A stretch of 9,710 nt of DNA. It comes from G039029935 sp039029935 (GTDB taxonomy: Bacteria > Chloroflexota > Anaerolineae > Caldilineales > Caldilineaceae). This document shows, piece after piece, positions 1 to 5,483 of this stretch; within the stretch, counting starts at the first letter, position 1, and every line of letters starts with the position of its first letter. The position numbers were made by a program, and so were the translations under genes. The stretch is from assembly GCA_039029935.1 (NCBI GenBank), contig JBCCFC010000439.1, positions 1 through 9,710 of the forward strand, read 5' to 3'. The notes below the pieces were generated by a model. The model did no database searches. It had not been told where the DNA came from and saw only the letters and a list, made by a program, of their open reading frames with translations.

Positions 1-44
1 ACATATAGATTGATTTATTCTGTAATTATAGAGGAGATAGTCAC

Positions 45-479
45 GTGAAGACATTTAGTCCAAGCGTTGATGAAGCCAAAGGGAACCGAGAGTGGTGGGT
101 TGTGGATGCCTCTGGACAGACCTTGGGACGTTTGGCTTCAGAAATTACGAGAGTTTTACGGGGGAAGCATAAACCAACGTTTACACCCCATGTTGATGCT
201 GGTGATTTTGTGATTGTCATCAATTGTGAGCGTATCGCTGTGACAGGCAACAAGCTGGACAATGTTCACTATTATCGCCATTCGCGCTACCCAGGCGGAC
301 TGAAGAGCCGCACCATGCGTGAACAGATGGAGCGTTTCCCAGACCGCGTTATCTATGACGCAGTCAAAGGGATGATGCCAAAAAATCGTCTTGGCCGGGC
401 ACAGATGAAAAAGCTACGCATTTACGCTGGCGGTGAGCATCCGCATGCCGCGCAACAGCCACAAGAGCTGGAATTCTAA
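45..479 (+). CDS. rplM: 50S ribosomal protein L13
   Basis: Early-assembling protein of the large ribosomal subunit that binds 23S rRNA. The 144-residue product has the usual bacterial length. It opens with the typical WWVVDASGQTLGRLAS block (about residues 17-32), followed by the GDFVIVINCERIAVTGNK core and the RYPGGLKS segment. The family signature VKGMMPKNRLGR sits near residue 110, and the C-terminus reads YAGGEHPHAAQQP. The start is GTG at 45, preceded by a GAGGAG ribosome binding site at 31-36; no in-frame ATG fits the family N-terminus. rpsI follows 31 bases downstream, the conserved L13-S9 operon order. Bases 1-44 hold only the 5' leader and the ribosome binding site, so the operon promoter probably lies upstream of the window. 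Confidence 0.98.
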   Translation: MKTFSPSVDEAKGNREWWVVDASGQTLGRLASEITRVLRGKHKPTFTPHVDAGDFVIVINCERIAVTGNKLDNVHYYRHSRYPGGLKSRTMREQMERFPDRVIYDAVKGMMPKNRLGRAQMKKLRIYAGGEHPHAAQQPQELEF

Positions 480-510
480 GCGGCCAAATTCCAAAGGAGA
501 TATTGTAGCT

Positions 511-909
511 ATGTCTGAAAATATTGAATATGTTGAGGCGATTGGCCGGCGCAAGGAAGCATCTGCGCGGGTCCGATTGTACCCTGGCACGGGTGAGATT
601 ATTGTCAACGACAAGCCAATGCCAGCCTACTTTGGTCGTGCATTGGACCAAATGATTATGAAGCAACCACTGGTCTTGACAGGGACAGAGAGTTCATTTA
701 ACATCAGCGTCCATGTGAATGGTGGTGGTGATGCGGGTCAAGCGTCTGCTGTGCGTTTGGGGATTTCACGAGCATTGTGCCTCTCGGATGAAAATTTACG
801 TCCGACTTTGAAGGCCGCAGGGTTTTTAACCCGTGATGCACGTGTGAAAGAGCGTAAGAAACCAGGTTTGCCACGAGCACGCAAAGCCAAGCAATACACA
901 AAGCGTTAA
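511..909 (+). CDS. rpsI: 30S ribosomal protein S9
   Basis: Small-subunit protein whose C-terminal tail reaches the decoding region near P-site tRNA. The 132-residue product begins MSENIEYVEAIGRRKEASAR. It carries the family signature GGGDAGQASAVRLGISRAL at about residues 71-89 and the basic tail ending KAKQYTKR, the equivalent of the usual SKR terminus. The start at 511 is chosen because AAAGGAGA lies at 493-500 and the protein then begins exactly at the family N-terminus. An in-frame ATG at 433 would run back through the end of rplM and add unrelated residues. It is co-transcribed with rplM and ends about 90 bases before a strong terminator. Confidence 0.98.
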   Translation: MSENIEYVEAIGRRKEASARVRLYPGTGEIIVNDKPMPAYFGRALDQMIMKQPLVLTGTESSFNISVHVNGGGDAGQASAVRLGISRALCLSDENLRPTLKAAGFLTRDARVKERKKPGLPRARKAKQYTKR

Positions 910-1002
910 TCGCTTGGATTGCAAGGGTACGAGTTACACGGGGATTGCTTGCGTGATGTAAGCTCTAAAAGCTTAAAATTTTTGATTTTAAAATCGGATA
1001 AT

Positions 1003-1047
1003 AAGCCAGTATGAATGAAATGATAGTTTTGTTCGTACTGGCTTTTT
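1003..1047 (+). terminator. Intrinsic terminator of rplM-rpsI
   Basis: A 13-bp stem pairs 1003-1015 with 1032-1044 (AAGCCAGTATGAA with TTCGTACTGGCTT, one G-U pair) around a 16-base loop. It runs into a T tract at 1043-1047. The position, about 95 bases after the rpsI stop, fits the end of the ribosomal operon. An AT-rich inverted repeat lies just upstream (973-979 with 985-991) and looks too weak to be a terminator itself. Confidence 0.88.
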
Positions 1048-1080
1048 GGTTCTAAGATAAACGGGATTGCAGGGATTTTG

Positions 1081-1695
1081 ATGATTCGAGCAGGGATTCT
1101 TTGTGTGCCGATGATGGATGATGAGGCTGTTCAAGCCGTTGTCCAACTCTTACAGCGGACCATTCCAGAGTTGCTTGTGCTGTTTGAGCAAAGTGCGGCT
1201 AGTCAACGAAATTGGATAGAGATGTGTTTGGTGCGGTGGTGTGATGAAGATGAGTTAGATTTAATCGTTACGCTGGGTGGCACAATGCCTGCACCGGGGC
1301 CAAGTCAGCTAGAGATTGTGCCTGAAGCCACCATTGGTGTGGTTGAGCGATTACTGCCCGGATTTTCGGAGGCCATGCGTACAAATGCAGCAAGACAAAC
1401 CTCACTGGCCCTGCTAGACCGCAGTGTAGTCGGGATTCGTGGGCGCACATTGATACTTAATCTCCCCGAAGGGAGAGAACCTGCATTATTGTTTCTAGAA
1501 GCAGTGATTGGGTTGATTGAACCGACCATCTCGCACTTGCAAGAGGATTCTAGGCGGGTTACGCTCTCAAATGTGCTTACACCTGTCGATGAGCAGGTTG
1601 AGATTGATCAACATGTTGACGAGTCCCACCAAATGAGCGAAAATCAGTTTGGATTAGATGCAGATGAGTTTGCAGCATTTTTGCGTGATAGATGA
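1081..1695 (+). CDS. Divergent MoaB/MogA-fold (molybdopterin-binding-like) protein
   Basis: A 204-residue protein resembling the MoaB/MogA molybdopterin-binding fold. Visible landmarks are a first strand RAGILCV (3-9), the DLIVTLGGT strand and turn (60-68), VPEAT (80-84), the AMRTNAARQTSLALLDRSVVGIRG block (98-121) and RTLILNLPEG (122-131). Canonical members adenylylate molybdopterin for molybdenum cofactor synthesis. Here, however, the loops that usually bind it are changed: GGTG is GGTM, the usual PRD before TPEAT is missing, and NLPGSP is replaced by NLPEGRE. The N-terminal SD...D.SG motif is also not recognisable. About 45 extra residues at the C-terminus are acidic and polar. The start could be ATG 1081 or the adjacent in-frame TTG 1078; a weak AGGG lies at about 1070-1074. 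It stands alone after the ribosomal terminator. The fold is fairly clear, but the activity is not. Confidence 0.68.
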   Translation: MIRAGILCVPMMDDEAVQAVVQLLQRTIPELLVLFEQSAASQRNWIEMCLVRWCDEDELDLIVTLGGTMPAPGPSQLEIVPEATIGVVERLLPGFSEAMRTNAARQTSLALLDRSVVGIRGRTLILNLPEGREPALLFLEAVIGLIEPTISHLQEDSRRVTLSNVLTPVDEQVEIDQHVDESHQMSENQFGLDADEFAAFLRDR

Positions 1696-1755
1696 ACTAT
1701 AAACGCAGCGGGTGTAGGGAACACAGAGGTTTCTTAGAGAGTATTAGTTATTAGT

Positions 1756-1774
1756 AAGGGGTTATACCCTTTTT
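1756..1774 (+). terminator. Weak candidate intrinsic terminator
   Basis: AAGGG (1756-1760) can pair with CCCTT (1767-1771) around a six-base loop and is followed by Ts to 1774. It lies between the MoaB-like gene and the oxidoreductase, where a terminator would make sense. The stem is only 5 bp, so this is a tentative call. Confidence 0.33.
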
Positions 1775-1807
1775 CAAAAAAGACGACAATAAGCAAAGGA
1801 GAACATC

Positions 1808-2917
1808 ATGAGTACACCTGAACCGATCCGCGTTGGCATGATTGGCGTGGGGCAAATTGGCAAGGCGCATGTGAATACCTATAGTCAGATGGATAATGTG
1901 GAGATGGTTGCATTGGCTGACCTCAATGTGGCTGAGGGCAACCGTGTGGCGGAGATGAACGGTATCCCCAATGTCTATACAGACTTTCGCAAAATGCTGG
2001 AGCGCGATGACATCCAAGCGGTTGATGTTTGCCTGCATAACAATTTTCACATGCCTGTGACAGTGGCAGCATTGGAGGCAGGCAAGGATGTCTTCTGTGA
2101 GAAGCCAATGGCGGGGGCCTATACGGATGCTGAGAAAATGCTGGAGACGGCGCGTTCGCTTGGTCGCAAATTAGGGATTCAAGTTCGTAACATCTTTCTA
2201 TCGGACACAAAAGCAGCGAAATATATGATTGATGAGGGGCATCTGGGCAAGCTCTATCATGCGCGTTCGACAGGGTATCGTCGGCGGGGTCGCCCCTTTG
2301 TTGATGGCTATGGCACACCGACTTTTGTCCAGAAGCACAACTCTGGTGGCGGTGCGCTCTACGACATGGGCGTTTACCACATCAACACGATTTTATATCT
2401 ACTGGACAACCCAGAGGTGCTGCGTGTGACAGGCAAGACCTATCAGGAAACCGATATGGATGCCAATCGTCGTGAAATCAGTGGCTACAATGTTGAAGAA
2501 CTGGGGCTGGGGTTTGTGCGCTTTGAAGAGAACATGTCACTGGATATCATTGAAGCATGGGCGATTCACATTGATGAGTTTGAAAGCCCCTTTGTGGTTG
2601 GCAGCAAGGGCGGTGTACGTGTCTCGCCATTCAGTTTCCATCAAAGCATCGGTGATCTAGACCTCAGCAGCACAGCCAATATGGGTACATTTGACTATCG
2701 CCTGCACAATGTACATGGACAGGGTGATACCTATGATGGCCCGCAGCAGCATTGGATTGCTGGCTTGCAGGGGCGTGTTGAGCCTATTCCCACTGCAGAG
2801 ATTGCACTGAATACGATGTTGATTTCGGAAGGGATTTATTTGTCGGAGAAGTTGGGGCGTGAGGTTACGGCTGAGGAGATTCGAGAGATGTCAGTTTCTA
2901 CGGCTGTGAGCGTGTAG
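1808..2917 (+). CDS. Gfo/Idh/MocA family NAD(P)-dependent oxidoreductase
   Basis: A 369-residue, probably cytoplasmic dehydrogenase of the glucose-fructose oxidoreductase/inositol dehydrogenase/MocA family, which oxidises or reduces sugars, inositols and related polyols. The N-terminal Rossmann fold carries GVGQIG (13-18). The catalytic-lysine motif EKP is at 98-100, with K99. The C-terminal domain contains GGGALYDMGVYHIN (180-193), where D186 and Y190/H191 occupy the active-site positions; the DxGxY form resembles the glucose-fructose oxidoreductase subgroup. The length is normal for the family. The start ATG has an AAAGGAG site at 1795-1801. The substrate cannot be read from the sequence, and no transporter or sugar-pathway neighbour helps. 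Confidence 0.9.
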   Translation: MSTPEPIRVGMIGVGQIGKAHVNTYSQMDNVEMVALADLNVAEGNRVAEMNGIPNVYTDFRKMLERDDIQAVDVCLHNNFHMPVTVAALEAGKDVFCEKPMAGAYTDAEKMLETARSLGRKLGIQVRNIFLSDTKAAKYMIDEGHLGKLYHARSTGYRRRGRPFVDGYGTPTFVQKHNSGGGALYDMGVYHINTILYLLDNPEVLRVTGKTYQETDMDANRREISGYNVEELGLGFVRFEENMSLDIIEAWAIHIDEFESPFVVGSKGGVRVSPFSFHQSIGDLDLSSTANMGTFDYRLHNVHGQGDTYDGPQQHWIAGLQGRVEPIPTAEIALNTMLISEGIYLSEKLGREVTAEEIREMSVSTAVSV

Positions 2918-2934
2918 AAATGGATTTGTTGTAA

Positions 2935-2978
2935 ATGGCATTTGAGGTCAAGGCTAGCTGCATGGCCTCAAATGTCAT
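2935..2978. repeat. 15-bp inverted repeat ahead of the ATPase gene
   Basis: Positions 2935-2949 pair with 2964-2978 (core CATTTGAGG with CCTCAAATG, two G-T wobbles) around a 14-base loop. No T tract follows on either strand, so a simple intrinsic terminator is unlikely. It lies between the oxidoreductase stop and the ribosome binding site AAAAAGGAG (2985-2993) of the ATPase gene. It could be an operator, an mRNA structure affecting the defence genes, or a 3' stabiliser for the upstream gene. No convincing -35/-10 pair was seen in this 83-base gap. Confidence 0.6.
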
Positions 2979-3000
2979 AGGGTAAAAAGGAGAATCCACT

Positions 3001-4251
3001 ATGAGAGTTAAACGCTTGGTTCTCGAAAATATTGGTCCCTTTATTGAAGCGGATATGAGCTTTTTGCCTGATGATTGGCAGAGTACGGATAAACCTCCTG
3101 TTACCTTGATCACGGGTGAGAATGGTACAGGAAAAAGTATTATCCTTGATGCAATTCGAGGGTCTTTTGGTGTGGCGTATACAACTCTGGATAGGAATAT
3201 TCGACGTGTGACAGGCACCTCAACAGCACATATTGATTTATATCTGAATATCAATAATAAAGAACTACGTATGCCTTCAGGTAATATACTAGATACAAGA
3301 ATCGAAATTCGAGGTCCTGAGCCAGCAAAAATAGCCGTACTTCCTAGTCATATAGCAGAGGGCAAAGAGTACCCTAACTGGATTGTTGATTTTTGGTCTT
3401 CTGGGACAGCAGCAAATTCATACAAAATAGATGTATTTAGAACTCCCGATCACAAAAATTTTTTAAAAGATTCGTTAAATGGTCAAAAAAAAGCTTCTAA
3501 CATAACAAACTTAATTTGTCATTTTGATTATCTTCGAGATAGCCGTGACTTGGAAGAACGAAGGATGGGGGAACGACTTTACAATTTTATAGAAAAAATA
3601 GTCAGTGTCAGCCTTTTAGACGATGGGCATTTTAGTCATGTTGCCCGTGCAACATATGAACCCAAAGTCATTCAGAATGGCATGATTGTTGGATTAGCTA
3701 ATCTAAGTAGTGGTAATGCTTACTTGATTCAAAATTTAGTTGGTCTTCTGGGAAAAATGTATGCTGTTCACTTTTTGCGTAAAACACCTCTGGATGAACT
3801 AGGCAAGACACCAGGTTTGTTGTTAATTGATGAAGCTGAAAATCAACTCCACCCAAAATGGCAGAAACGATTTATTTCTTCCGTTTTAGAAATATTTCCA
3901 AATCTGCAAATTATTGCAACGACCCACTCGCCGTTTATCATTTCATCTGTTCCGGATGCAAGACTTTTTGTCTGTAAATCAATGGGCGATCATTGCATTG
4001 TGGAAGATGAAACGGCTGATTATAGCAATAGACCAGTTGATGAAATTCTAATGTCACCATTATTTGAAGCAACTCAACCATTCAATGAAGAGATAACAAA
4101 TTTAATCGCTGAGTATCAGCAATCTATTCTGACTGATAATGACGATGAACGAGCAAAATTAAAGAAACGACTAATTGAACTCAATCCAAGTTATTTTAGC
4201 TATCTGAACATAGATGAATTAATTCCCTATGTACTCAAGGAAAAAGTATAG
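3001..4251 (+). CDS. ptuA: Septu-type AAA/ABC ATPase (PtuA-like)
   Basis: A 416-residue ATPase of the SMC/ABC-like (OLD, RecF-like) class. It begins with a RecF-type strand MRVKRLVLENIGPF. Walker A is GENGTGKS (39-46), an ABC-signature-like LSSGN is at 235-239, Walker B is LLLIDEAE (273-280, D277/E278), and the H-switch is THSP (308-311). The region between Walker A and the signature is short, about 190 residues, with no obvious long coiled coil and no TOPRIM domain after the ATPase core. This separates it from OLD-family nucleases. In Septu defence, PtuA is the ATPase that assembles with and controls the PtuB nuclease. The start has AAAAAGGAG at 2985-2993. The stop TAG shares its last base with the GTG start of the HNH gene, implying translational coupling. 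Codons are clearly AT-richer than in the flanking genes, which suggests acquired DNA. The ATPase class is certain; the Septu name depends on the pairing. Confidence 0.85.
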   Translation: MRVKRLVLENIGPFIEADMSFLPDDWQSTDKPPVTLITGENGTGKSIILDAIRGSFGVAYTTLDRNIRRVTGTSTAHIDLYLNINNKELRMPSGNILDTRIEIRGPEPAKIAVLPSHIAEGKEYPNWIVDFWSSGTAANSYKIDVFRTPDHKNFLKDSLNGQKKASNITNLICHFDYLRDSRDLEERRMGERLYNFIEKIVSVSLLDDGHFSHVARATYEPKVIQNGMIVGLANLSSGNAYLIQNLVGLLGKMYAVHFLRKTPLDELGKTPGLLLIDEAENQLHPKWQKRFISSVLEIFPNLQIIATTHSPFIISSVPDARLFVCKSMGDHCIVEDETADYSNRPVDEILMSPLFEATQPFNEEITNLIAEYQQSILTDNDDERAKLKKRLIELNPSYFSYLNIDELIPYVLKEKV

Positions 4252-4868
4252 TGATTCATATTCCAAGATTGCCTGAACCAGCGATTTTCAAAGAGAAGAA
4301 AGCACGTTGGGAGAAAAATAAATCGAATCGTCTCAAAGGCGATGACCGCAAAGCAGTTTTGAAAATACTACGTGCAATGAGCAAGAAGTGTTTTTATTGC
4401 GAAAAACAAATTAGCTGTTCCGAATCAGACATTGAGCACTATATTGAAATTGCTGAACGCCCAGATTTGGCTTTCGAATGGACAAATTTATATTTAAGTT
4501 GTAAAGCATGTAATAACAAGCTACCCAATACAGACATTCCAGTTATCGAGTGCGTTGATCCATGCGGCGCAGAACACGACCCAACTGTGCATCTCACATT
4601 TGACGAAGAGATAATTAAGCCTAAGCGAGGGTCCGAAAGAGGCCGTAAAACTATCCAGAAATATGATCTAAATAGACAGCTACTTCTTTATGATCGCTTG
4701 AAAAAATTTAAAATGTTTGATAAAGCTTTACGGACTCTTATAACCGAAAAACGGTTTCAACTTACTGAAAAAGAAAAAGAGAAAATCAATTTTATGCGTG
4801 AACCCGAACATGAATATTCTCTGATGTTTCGCGTTTTCCTCGAAGATTGGGAGTACATTCTATCATGA
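4251..4868 (+). CDS. ptuB: Septu-type HNH endonuclease (PtuB-like)
   Basis: A 205-residue nuclease. It has a zinc-finger HNH core with C47xxC50 (KKCFYCEK), the IEHY motif (61-64, H63 as the likely general base), W77xNL (77-80) and C84xxC87-N88-N89-K90. All the cysteine pairs and HNH residues are present, so it looks catalytically intact. The region after the core (DPT.HLTFDEEIIKP, then a TIQKYDLNR block) follows the layout of HNH proteins paired with ATPases in Septu and in retron systems such as Ec78. The predicted role is cleavage of nucleic acid during phage infection, under control of the ATPase. The start is GTG 4251, overlapping the ATPase stop by one base, with AAGGAAAAAG just upstream. 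The stop TGA overlaps the ATG of the rsmA remnant (ATGA). No retron reverse transcriptase or ncRNA is visible, which favours plain Septu. Confidence 0.86.
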   Translation: MIHIPRLPEPAIFKEKKARWEKNKSNRLKGDDRKAVLKILRAMSKKCFYCEKQISCSESDIEHYIEIAERPDLAFEWTNLYLSCKACNNKLPNTDIPVIECVDPCGAEHDPTVHLTFDEEIIKPKRGSERGRKTIQKYDLNRQLLLYDRLKKFKMFDKALRTLITEKRFQLTEKEKEKINFMREPEHEYSLMFRVFLEDWEYILS

Positions 4869-5039
4869 CCACAAAACCACCAACATCAGACGAAATCCGC
4901 AAACTCATCCGTGCCGCGGGCATCGACCAAACGCTCTCTCAGTCAGAATTTCCTCGTGGATACTAGCCATCTGACCCACACCCTCACAGTGGTGGAACGG
5001 GTTCAATCCAACCATGCTTCATACAATTATCATAAATAG
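4865..5039 (+). pseudogene. rsmA: Decayed 5' fragment of rsmA (16S rRNA dimethyladenosine transferase)
   Basis: RsmA/KsgA dimethylates two adenines near the 3' end of 16S rRNA. Only the N-terminal tip is left here. From ATG 4865 one frame gives 33 codons (MTTKPPTSDEIRKLIRAAGI, then out of frame) ending at TAG 4964-4966. The frame shifted by +1 reads TKRSLSQNFLVDTSHL from about 4926, which matches the family motif K-S-L-G-Q-N-F-L-V-D followed by a helix. Removing one base near 4925 joins the two parts into the expected RsmA N-terminus. Similarity fades after VVERV (about 5003), and that frame stops at TAG 5037-5039. The SAM-binding GxGxG region and the rest of the gene are absent. The bases are more GC-rich than the preceding HNH gene, like host DNA. 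The 33-codon ORF may still be translated by ATGA coupling. Confidence 0.72.
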
Positions 5040-5052
5040 ACCCCAAAAACCC

Positions 5053-5081
5053 TTGACAATCACCACATTCAGCGGTATCAT
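5053..5081 (+). promoter_or_regulatory. Sigma-70-type promoter of the valS leader
   Basis: A consensus -35 TTGACA (5053-5058) and a -10 TATCAT (5076-5081) are separated by 17 bases. Transcription would begin near 5088, just ahead of the T-box leader. TATACT at 5083-5088 is an alternative -10 but would give a spacer of 24. Confidence 0.82.
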
Positions 5082-5088
5082 CTATACT

Positions 5089-5417
5089 AGAAAATCGAAG
5101 ACTATACATCAAAAACTATATATGAAAGACATTGCACCGGAGGAGTATCTGCACCTCTAAATATCAGAGAGATGAGGTCATTGGCTGAAAGCCTTATCAA
5201 TTTAGCAGCAGAGAAAGTCGCCGGGAAGGTTGATGCAGTGAACGGGTATTATACCCATAAAGTAGCTGTGTCCGGGTTAGCCCGTTATAGCATTTGAGTG
5301 AAATCAGTTTGATAGGGAATGACTGTCAATATGATTTAAGTAAGGTGGTACCGCGGAGACTAACCAATCGTTGGTTGAATAGTCGCTTCGTCCTTAGTGG
5401 ATGGAGCGGCTTTTTTT
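5089..5417 (+). promoter_or_regulatory. T-box riboswitch (valine, GUC specifier) controlling valS
   Basis: An RNA leader that senses uncharged tRNA-Val and switches between terminator and antiterminator. Stem I contains the AGTA bulge within GGAGGAGTATCTGC (about 5139-5152). It pairs through TCTGC/GCAGA and CTAAAT/ATTTAG, with the AGAGAG motif (5166-5171) and a distal GGCTGAAAGCC loop. The 3' side of the specifier loop reads GAAAGTCG, which puts the specifier codon GTC at 5217-5219. GUC is a valine codon, matching the downstream gene. A further stem pairs ATGC/AACGGG (5233-5246) with CCCGTT/GCAT (5281-5293). The T-box consensus is AAGTAAGGTGGTACCGCGG (5338-5356); TGGT at 5346-5349 should pair with the tRNA 3' ACCA end. 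TAAGG (5341-5345) can pair with CCTTA (5392-5396) to form the antiterminator, excluding the terminator. Confidence 0.95.
5381..5417 (+). terminator. T-box attenuator terminator
   Basis: AGTCGCTTCGTCC (5381-5393) pairs with GGATGGAGCGGCT (5399-5411) over 13 bp with three G-U pairs and a five-base loop. Seven Ts follow (5411-5417). It overlaps the antiterminator strand CCTTA (5392-5396), giving the mutually exclusive structures expected of a T-box. Confidence 0.93.
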
Positions 5418-5442
5418 GTTTTATAGACAAGAATAATCATCA

Positions 5443-5467
5443 TAGGGGTGTGAGCATGCATCCCCTA
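5443..5467 (+). repeat. Small hairpin between the T-box terminator and the valS ribosome binding site
   Basis: TAGGGG (5443-5448) pairs with CCCCTA (5462-5467), and the adjoining TG can pair with CA at 5459-5460. It ends about seven bases before the valS ribosome binding site and contains a GCATGC palindrome in the loop. It may affect ribosome access or mRNA ends; this is inference only. Confidence 0.5.
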
Positions 5468-5483
5468 GAAAGTGAAGGAAGCA

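Noticed and set aside
433..510. Upstream in-frame ATG for rpsI at 433
   Set aside because: It would translate the end of rplM in another frame. ATG 511 has a good ribosome binding site and gives the exact S9 N-terminus.
973..991. AT-rich inverted repeat after rpsI as a terminator
   Set aside because: The stem has almost no G-C pairs. The strong terminator at 1003-1047 is the better explanation.
3001..4251. OLD-family nuclease (Gabija-like) for the ATPase
   Set aside because: No TOPRIM domain follows the ATPase core and the protein ends about 100 residues after the H-switch. The partner is an HNH protein, not a UvrD-type helicase.
3001..4868. Retron (Ec78-like) with ATPase-HNH effector
   Set aside because: No reverse transcriptase gene and no msr-msd-like RNA are visible on either side. 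The gap before the ATPase is only 83 bases.
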